From Belliella filtrata (GTDB taxonomy: Bacteria; Bacteroidota; Bacteroidia; Cytophagales; Cyclobacteriaceae): a stretch of DNA of 49,360 nt. Within the stretch, counting starts at the first letter, position 1, and each line of letters opens with the position of its first letter. Made by a program: the position numbers and the translations under genes. Positions 43,903 to 49,360 of the stretch are shown in pieces. The notes beneath the pieces are model-generated. The model saw only the letters and a list, made by a program, of their open reading frames with translations. It ran no database searches and was not told the DNA's origin. The stretch covers positions 1 through 49,360 of the forward strand of contig NZ_JAKZGP010000037.1 of NCBI RefSeq assembly GCF_022549775.1, written 5' to 3'.

Positions 43903-44556
43903 ATGAAAATTCACATAACCTTCTTTGCACTTTTACTACTAACTTCACTTAGTGTATTGGCACAGCAACAAGTAAAAGTAGCCTGTGTAGGCAATAGTAT
44001 CACACAAGGCCCTGGCAGAGACCATCCAGATAGCTATCCACTACAACTTCAAGAACTCCTAGGTAAGGATTATTTGGTGAAAAATTTTGGTGTTAGCGGT
44101 AGAACACTTTTGAAGAATGGTGACTTCCCTTACTGGAATGAACCTCAATTTGATGAAGTGAAGGCATTTTCTCCTGAAATCTTAATCATCAAACTGGGCA
44201 CCAATGATTCCAAACCTCAAAACTGGAAGTTTAAAGATGAGTTCAAAAGTGATTACATTGACTTAGTCAATACTTTAAAAGAAAGCATGCCAGAAAATGG
44301 TCGCGTTTACATTTGCATCCCTGTGCCTGTAGCAGAAGACAATTGGGGTATCAATGAAAAGGTAATGATCGAAGACATCAAACCTCTCCTTCTCGAAATA
44401 GCTGAAGCTACTCAATCCACAATCATCGACTTACACACTCCACTCAGCAAGCTTCCTGAGCTACTTCCTGACGGTGTACATCCCAACAAAGAAGGGTTAG
44501 GAATCATGGCAAAAACCATTGCTTCAACTATCTCTATCCATGCCACAAAAGAGTAA
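43903..44556 (+). CDS. Secreted SGNH/GDSL-family esterase
   Basis: The 217-residue protein has a signal peptide (about 1-20, cleaved before QQQ). All four SGNH blocks are present: Ser32 in GNSITQG, Gly in FGVSGRT, Asn in LGTNDSK, and Asp190/His193 in LPDGVHPN. Such enzymes often remove acetyl groups or other esters from glycans or act on lipids. The frame is open from 43660, but the upstream part is Phe/Ser-rich non-coding-like sequence. The ATG at 43903 starts a normal signal peptide (MKIHITFFALLLL). It converges with the following minus-strand gene. A role in glycan deacetylation would fit the region but is not shown. Confidence 0.92.
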   Translation: MKIHITFFALLLLTSLSVLAQQQVKVACVGNSITQGPGRDHPDSYPLQLQELLGKDYLVKNFGVSGRTLLKNGDFPYWNEPQFDEVKAFSPEILIIKLGTNDSKPQNWKFKDEFKSDYIDLVNTLKESMPENGRVYICIPVPVAEDNWGINEKVMIEDIKPLLLEIAEATQSTIIDLHTPLSKLPELLPDGVHPNKEGLGIMAKTIASTISIHATKE

Positions 44557-44621
44557 TAACTCATCAAGAAAGTCTTACAGAATTCTAACTTCATAAGCTT
44601 CCTTGAACAAAAGGATAATTC

Positions 44622-45269
44622 CTATTCCCTAAAATCTTTAATCATTTCTAATACAGGTGACCTGGACATCCCTCCTGGATTGAGTCCGGGCTCACCTTCT
44701 GGAATTGCAACACCTAGTTTTTCAAAATAGTCCACCCAAACTGAGAATACCTCCCCTGTCTCTGGATCTTTATAAGTCATAGGTTCTGGCATAAATAGAT
44801 CTTCCTGATCATTTGCTGCCTTGAATGAAAAATGTATCAATTCCGAGCAATAAAAAGCATCATTTTCAAAATCAAATACACTATCGTAAGGCTTGCCAAG
44901 ATGCTTTTTACCCTCAGCTATGGCTTTTGGGATCAAATGTTGATATGAATCCTTTAGCCTTCCTACCATTACTTTTGGCTTCCCATGCTCATCAAGGTGC
45001 TTGCTCATAAAATCATCAATTGTTGTAAGCACCACACCCCTTCCGACTGCTTCCAAAACATACCAATCTTCTCCTTCTTTTGTCAGTATTCCATTATGAG
45101 AAAAACTATTCCCATCAAACCCATGCGTCACCTTTCTAATGGCATCACAGAAATCTCCACAATCACCATCTTGAAACAATATATCTCCTTCCTGAAATTC
45201 AAATGATGACTTACAGGCTACAAAAGCCAAAGATAAAAAGATGAAAAACCTTGAAAACGAGCTTACCAT
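44622..45269 (-). CDS. YiiX/NlpC-P60-like (permuted papain-fold) lipoprotein
   Basis: The 215-residue product is a lipoprotein (lipobox FVAC, C19) of the YiiX/YebB-like family, a circularly permuted NlpC/P60 fold. GDILFQDGDCGDF opens the domain, His58 is in SFSHNGI, and Cys141 is in FYCSELI, the expected catalytic pair. Members are thought to hydrolyse amide or thioester bonds in peptides or lipids; the substrate is unknown. The frame is open to 45314, but the ATG at 45269 begins the signal peptide (MVSSFSRFFIFLSLAF). It converges with the SGNH gene. Confidence 0.85.
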   Translation of the reverse strand: MVSSFSRFFIFLSLAFVACKSSFEFQEGDILFQDGDCGDFCDAIRKVTHGFDGNSFSHNGILTKEGEDWYVLEAVGRGVVLTTIDDFMSKHLDEHGKPKVMVGRLKDSYQHLIPKAIAEGKKHLGKPYDSVFDFENDAFYCSELIHFSFKAANDQEDLFMPEPMTYKDPETGEVFSVWVDYFEKLGVAIPEGEPGLNPGGMSRSPVLEMIKDFRE

Positions 45270-45413
45270 ATAAATATTTCCCTTCAATCTATTAGACCCT
45301 AAAACTATCGGCATTATAAATCAATCGATTACAACGTTCTTTTGCGGATTTTAGGTAGCCATCAAAACAGCTGCTTTACAAACTTCAATAACTGGGCAAA
45401 GATTCATTAACAG

Positions 45414-45701
45414 CTAGATAACCAAAAAGAAAAACAGTAAAGATACTCCTAGAATGAGGATCATTTTCTTTGATTTATCCTTGACTGCTTCTGTGATTTT
45501 CCTTTTCCTAAGTACCAAAACAGCAATGCTTAATCCAAAAAACTGCAAAGCAATGCCAACACCATTGAGTAACCCCATAGGTGCATCAATAAGATGATAC
45601 TGCGTGTTCCCTAAAGCCAATAAGCATAAAACTATCCCAGTAATTCCAAATATAAATGAGCGCTGCAAAAGCAAATCCTCATCTTTTTCCATCCAATTCA
45701 T
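45414..45701 (-). CDS. Small membrane protein of unknown function
   Basis: The 95-residue protein has three predicted membrane helices (about 14-34, 42-64 and 77-95) joined by short loops, with the basic cluster RKRKITEAVKDKSKK between the second and third. I recognise no family. ATG codons at 45701 and 45692 are both possible starts. It lies 53 bases downstream of polX on... the opposite side of a shared minus-strand run (polX stop at 45755), so it may be the second gene of a polX transcript. Confidence 0.65.
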   Translation of the reverse strand: MNWMEKDEDLLLQRSFIFGITGIVLCLLALGNTQYHLIDAPMGLLNGVGIALQFFGLSIAVLVLRKRKITEAVKDKSKKMILILGVSLLFFFLVI

Positions 45702-45754
45702 ATATTTTCTTTTTCCTTAAGATCATTTTTGTAAAAACTTACTAGACCAAGCTA

Positions 45755-47461
45755 TTACTTTTTACTTTTAGCCTTTTGCTTTTCAAAGTATTGCTCGATT
45801 TCTTGTAGGTTCATGGCATTGAGCGTCATGGCTGAGGTAAGCCCTCCCTTTCTACCCACAAGCACACCATACCTCATATCTGCATAACCTTCCATGGCAT
45901 GAGCATCAGGATTGACTGACAACTTAACCCCTTGCTTGAGGGCATAATGAACCCATCTCCAATCCAGGTCAAGCCTCCATGGATTTGCATTGATCTCGAT
46001 GGCTACATTATGGGTTGCACATGCATCTATGATCACTTTGTGGTCTACTGGGTAGCCTTCTCTGCGGAGCAAAAGTCTGCCAGTAGGATGACCTAGTATC
46101 GTAGTATAAGGATTTTCGATGGCTTTGAGTAATCTCGCAGTAGCACGCTTGCGATCCATAGACAAGGCTGAGTGGATAGAAGAAACTATAAAATCAAAAC
46201 TTGCTAATACATCCTCAGGATAGTCTAAGCTACCATCTGTTAGAATATCACTTTCGATACCTTTAAAAATCTTAAATGGAGCCAATTCTTTGTTGAGTTC
46301 ATCTATCTCACGCTGTTGCTTTTGGACTTTTTCTATATCCAGACCTCCTGCATAGCTAGCTGTTCTACTATGATCAGAAATGCCCAAATATTCGTATCCT
46401 AAAGATTTACAATGCTCAGCCATTTGCCTCAGCGTGTGTTTACCATCACTGTAAGTAGAATGATTGTGTAAAATCCCTTTCAAATCATCCTCTTCCAAGA
46501 GTTTTTCCCCTCCTTCACTTGCCCATTCGAATTCAAAAAAACCTTCTCTCAACTCCTCAGGAATCCGCGGCAAGCCTAATGCTTGGTAAGCTGCCTCTTC
46601 TGAATCATATTTCTCCTTTGAGAGTATGCTTGCTAGAGTTTGATTTTCTTTTGCAGGATAAATCAAATGAGCTTTACTTCCTATTCGAAGCAACTTTTCA
46701 TTTATAAAGTCTTTCTTCTGAGTGAAATGAATAACTAATTGGAGATCAATGGATGAAAAACTGCCCCTCCACTTATATGGACTACTCCTTTTAACATCCC
46801 GATTTATAGCCTCTATAGCTTCCAAGCTCTTAATCACTAAAACTCGATCTTCAGCCGCTATCAAAAGTTCTATCACTTCCACAATCTCCATTTTCCTTGC
46901 AAATTCACCAACAAAGTCAATTTGGCCAACGCCTTCAAGTCTCTTGATGGTATTTACCAAATCCAGCACTTGATCTTCTACATCAGCATATAGCCATTTC
47001 CCAGAATTGGAAGCTTTGAACGCTAATGCTTGGATGATACTCTCTTGGGTTTTTTCCCCAAAGCCCTTAGCCTTGGCCACTTGTCCAGACTGACAAGCTT
47101 CCAATAGCTCATGAGTAGAAGTAATACCCATTTCTTGCCAAAGTATTTTGACCTTCTTGGGACCTAGGCCTTTGACTTCTAATACCTCTAGAATCCCAGT
47201 TGGTGTTTTTTCGAGTAATTCACCTAAGCTTGTGTGACTCCCTTCATTTTCTAATGCAAAAATCACCTCGGCGATACTCTTCCCAATACCTGAAATCTGC
47301 TGTAATTCAGCTATTGATTTTCCTATTACATTTATATCCTCCCCTCTCTCCAAAATATTGACAGCTGTCTGGTAGCTTCGGATTTTGAAACTGTTTTCAT
47401 CGTGAAGCTCCATGAGCTTGATCATGAGCTTAAGTTTTCTAACTATTTCTTTCTGATCCAA
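45755..47461 (-). CDS. polX: PolX-type protein: degenerate polymerase X domain with intact PHP nuclease domain
   Basis: PolX enzymes fill gaps in base-excision repair and carry a 3'-5' exonuclease in a C-terminal PHP domain. The 568-residue product has the helix-hairpin-helix 8-kDa region (about 1-90, ISGIGKSIAEVI and VKGLGPKKV), a palm-like region (about 155-245), GSKAH (261-265), and the PHP domain (about 328-568). Metal ligands of PHP are all visible: H332, H334, D339, D363-H364, E403, H430, H458, D519 and H521. In the palm, the usual GSxRR...DxD motif reads GEFAR...VIE: the two catalytic Asp are V196 and E198, while the third (D239) remains. DNA synthesis is therefore unlikely, and the protein may act only as a nuclease or phosphoesterase. 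It is divergent from the unknown secreted protein at 47585. Confidence 0.9.
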   Translation of the reverse strand: MDQKEIVRKLKLMIKLMELHDENSFKIRSYQTAVNILERGEDINVIGKSIAELQQISGIGKSIAEVIFALENEGSHTSLGELLEKTPTGILEVLEVKGLGPKKVKILWQEMGITSTHELLEACQSGQVAKAKGFGEKTQESIIQALAFKASNSGKWLYADVEDQVLDLVNTIKRLEGVGQIDFVGEFARKMEIVEVIELLIAAEDRVLVIKSLEAIEAINRDVKRSSPYKWRGSFSSIDLQLVIHFTQKKDFINEKLLRIGSKAHLIYPAKENQTLASILSKEKYDSEEAAYQALGLPRIPEELREGFFEFEWASEGGEKLLEEDDLKGILHNHSTYSDGKHTLRQMAEHCKSLGYEYLGISDHSRTASYAGGLDIEKVQKQQREIDELNKELAPFKIFKGIESDILTDGSLDYPEDVLASFDFIVSSIHSALSMDRKRATARLLKAIENPYTTILGHPTGRLLLRREGYPVDHKVIIDACATHNVAIEINANPWRLDLDWRWVHYALKQGVKLSVNPDAHAMEGYADMRYGVLVGRKGGLTSAMTLNAMNLQEIEQYFEKQKAKSKK

Positions 47462-47584
47462 GGTTTCTAAATTGGTTTGTTGTAGATATTGACAAATGTC
47501 CGTATTAATTGTTTCAAAATAAAATCTTAAGCAGTATCTTAAGCATGAATGTTCGAATTGCGATCTCCAAAAGTAAAATCAACT

Positions 47585-49213
47585 ATGAAGAGAAATATTA
47601 TACTTGGTGTTATCTTGATCTTGCTACACGCAGAGTCAATGGCACAGGTCAAATTCACCGACCGAGTTGAACTTGAGGTGAAGTATGCTGAGAATGATTT
47701 TATGACGATGTTCACTCCAGAAGGACTTATTGCTTTTAGGTCTAATAAAGAAAAGGGATTGAGTAGCCAAACTTACTTTGAATTAGTAGGAATTGACAAT
47801 GATCTTAATCCTAAAGAAATCAGTAAAACGCCAGTCAAATCAGGATATGAACTGATCGGTTACGACTGGCATAAGGGGTACATCTATGCCTTATTCCAAA
47901 AAGGAAATTCCAACATAAGTGAAGACCGTTACATCCTGAAGATAGACATCAATAGTCCGAAAAACACTGAAATCTCTATAAAAAATGTTTTAGACATGAG
48001 TTTAAAAGAGTTTTTTGTAATGGATGATAAGTTAATTTTCATGGGTGATTCAGAATCTTTACCCGTCATCCAATTGTTTGATTTGGAAACTTCCAATGTC
48101 ATCACAGCACCTGGAATTTATTCAAAAAATTCAAAAATTTTGCAATTGAGACGAGATGAGGAGTTAGGTGTCATAGATGTCTTGATCAGTAAAAGAGACC
48201 AATTCAAGACCAAACAGGTGCTTATATTGACATTTGATCTTGAAGGAAACAAAATCCGTGAAGTGAATATAGATGGACTCAAAGACCCCAAAATAGAAAT
48301 CATAGAAGGGATCCTGACGCCTATGAATTCATACCAACAATCATTGATAGGCACTTATGGAAAGAAGAGACAAGAGGCATATCAAGGTATCTACTTGACA
48401 GAAATCAATGAGTTCGGAGAGCTTGACAATAGCTATTTTACACTTGAGAATCTTGAGAATTTTTACAATTACTTGCCTGAAAAAACTAAAGAGAGAAGAA
48501 AGAAAAGTCTTGAGAAAAGTCTAAAAAAAGGTGTTGTCCCAGCTATAAGACCCGTTCTCTCTACTCGAGAAGTCATTACACTAACAGATGGGTATTTGAT
48601 ATATTCAGACTTATTTACGGCGAATAACCCGCGCTATGCACCAAGAGACGGCATGTATGCCAATAGTCTCTACAGGTACAATCCCTATAACCCATATTTC
48701 AACAACATGTTCTTTGACCCTTATATGGGCTACAGAGGCATGCCTGGAGGAGCTAATTTTAACAACATGAGAGAGGGAGAGTACAAATTTCAAGCTGCAC
48801 ACCTGTTTCATGTTTCTTTTGATGGAGAAATCATCTGGGAAAATGCCATCAGACTTACCAATAAATTAACGCCAAACCCAAGTAAGTTTGGGGAGATCAG
48901 TTACATAGACAATAAACTTCACTATATGTTCTTAGATGGTAAACAACTTTCCCTCACCTACATGGTCAATGGAGAAAAATTATTTGAAAATGAGCTGTTT
49001 GACATAGAACTGGTGAATGAAAATGAAAGAATAAGAGATACAAATGAAAACAGCTTGATGTTGCAATGGTGGTATGATAATTTTTATTTACTCTCTGGCA
49101 AGCAATCCGTTAAGTATCAAGATGCACAAGGGAAACAAAATGTTAGAGATGTATTTTTTATCACAAAAATCGAAGTGAATGGTGATTTATTTGAGTTTGA
49201 GGAAGATGATTAA
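47585..49213 (+). CDS. Secreted protein of unknown function
   Basis: I do not recognise this 542-residue protein. It has a signal peptide (MKRNIILGVILILLHAESMA, about 1-20) and then a beta-rich region with repeats of hydrophobic strands (for example FELVGIDNDL, KGYIYALFQKGN, DKLIFMGDSESLPV), as in a beta-propeller. A Tyr/Asn/Pro/Gly-rich insertion lies at about 350-390 (YRYNPYNPYFNN, DPYMGYRGMPGG), and the C-terminus is acidic. The frame is open from 47549; the ATG at 47585 starts the signal. The direct repeat TCTTAAGCA, spaced by three bases, lies just upstream (47525-47545). The gene ends 22 bases before the right-hand group II intron. Confidence 0.85.
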   Translation: MKRNIILGVILILLHAESMAQVKFTDRVELEVKYAENDFMTMFTPEGLIAFRSNKEKGLSSQTYFELVGIDNDLNPKEISKTPVKSGYELIGYDWHKGYIYALFQKGNSNISEDRYILKIDINSPKNTEISIKNVLDMSLKEFFVMDDKLIFMGDSESLPVIQLFDLETSNVITAPGIYSKNSKILQLRRDEELGVIDVLISKRDQFKTKQVLILTFDLEGNKIREVNIDGLKDPKIEIIEGILTPMNSYQQSLIGTYGKKRQEAYQGIYLTEINEFGELDNSYFTLENLENFYNYLPEKTKERRKKSLEKSLKKGVVPAIRPVLSTREVITLTDGYLIYSDLFTANNPRYAPRDGMYANSLYRYNPYNPYFNNMFFDPYMGYRGMPGGANFNNMREGEYKFQAAHLFHVSFDGEIIWENAIRLTNKLTPNPSKFGEISYIDNKLHYMFLDGKQLSLTYMVNGEKLFENELFDIELVNENERIRDTNENSLMLQWWYDNFYLLSGKQSVKYQDAQGKQNVRDVFFITKIEVNGDLFEFEEDD

Positions 49214-49235
49214 GCTCGAAAGCCAGACTCATAAA

Positions 49236-49360
49236 ATCGGGTAGGAGAAACGGGATTAATTCCCGTTTCGACCTCCCACACCACCGTACGTACCGTTCGG
49301 TATACGGCGGTTCCTTGCTTTACGCCCTCTAAGAGAACGGGTTGACGTTGTTTTCAGTTA
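49236..49360 (-). mobile_element. Group II intron, 3' end with domains V and VI (partial, continues off the right edge)
   Basis: On the minus strand, domain V is at 49280-49311: ACCGCCGTA paired with TACGGTGGT (one G-U), a two-base CG bulge on the 3' side, TACC/GGTA and the loop GAAC. The catalytic triad reads CGC, as in class C introns. Domain VI (49240-49276) has the stem GAAACGGGA / TCCCGTTTC, and the intron ends CTACCCGAT near 49236. A frame ending TENNVNPFS at the stop 49329-49331 could be the C-terminus of the intron-encoded reverse transcriptase. Both introns in the window are on the minus strand and may be copies of one element. Confidence 0.8.

Noticed and set aside
40868-45355. The 13-mer TGCGGATTTTAGG found at 40868-40880 and 45343-45355
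   Set aside because: A window of this size and composition is expected to contain several repeated 13-mers; the flanks do not match.

Overview
The window is typical of an environmental Bacteroidota, most likely Cytophagales of the Cyclobacteriaceae type. The evidence is four SusC/SusD pairs, lipoprotein signals without a strong Shine-Dalgarno context, promoters with the Bacteroidota -33 TTTG / -7 TAnnTTTG pattern, a tRNA without an encoded CCA, and a LysRS with a C-terminal extension. Placement below phylum is inference.

Layout. Both edges lie inside group II introns on the minus strand: the left edge holds the 5' end of one (1-125), directly after the lysS terminator, and the right edge holds domains V and VI of one (49236-49360). 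The window therefore looks like the segment between two intron copies. Next to the left intron are lysS and proline dehydrogenase (179-3140).

3.4-40.7 kb is a compound nutrient-acquisition island. Locus A (minus strand, 3396-15594) has a one-piece propeller/AraC regulator, SusC, SusD, a fused phosphodiesterase/alkaline phosphatase and a second alkaline phosphatase, with no glycosidase. Locus B (plus strand, 16634-28603) has a LacI-type regulator, SusC, SusD, two GH92 alpha-mannosidase-family enzymes and a GH43. Locus C (minus strand, 28779-33703) is a SusCD pair without enzymes. Locus D (plus strand, 34081-40697) has an ECF sigma factor, a FecR anti-sigma factor, a SusC with a signalling STN domain, and SusD.

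Three observations join these into a possible system. (i) The first GH92 has Gln at the usual general-acid Glu (HGNQP instead of HGNEP), a change known from a GH92 that cleaves mannose-1-phosphate diesters. (ii) The adjacent locus A carries a phosphodiesterase-phosphatase fusion and a second phosphatase. (iii) Loci B and C share a palindrome GCTAAA-N4-TTTAGC upstream of susC, so the LacI protein may control both. A phosphorylated mannan (fungal phosphomannan or similar) is a reasonable but unproven substrate. The locus A regulator has the architecture of a hybrid two-component system, but the phospho-accepting His and Asp and the ATP-binding motifs are not recognisable, so it probably signals without phosphotransfer.

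40.7-49.2 kb is a mixed region: DinB-like and GNAT genes, a decayed zeta-type toxin with an intact small partner gene and a 292-bp direct repeat that ends inside tRNA-Asn, an SGNH esterase, a YiiX-like peptidase, a PolX whose polymerase aspartates are replaced while its PHP nuclease site is intact, and an unknown secreted protein. All calls come from reading the sequence; no database search was run.
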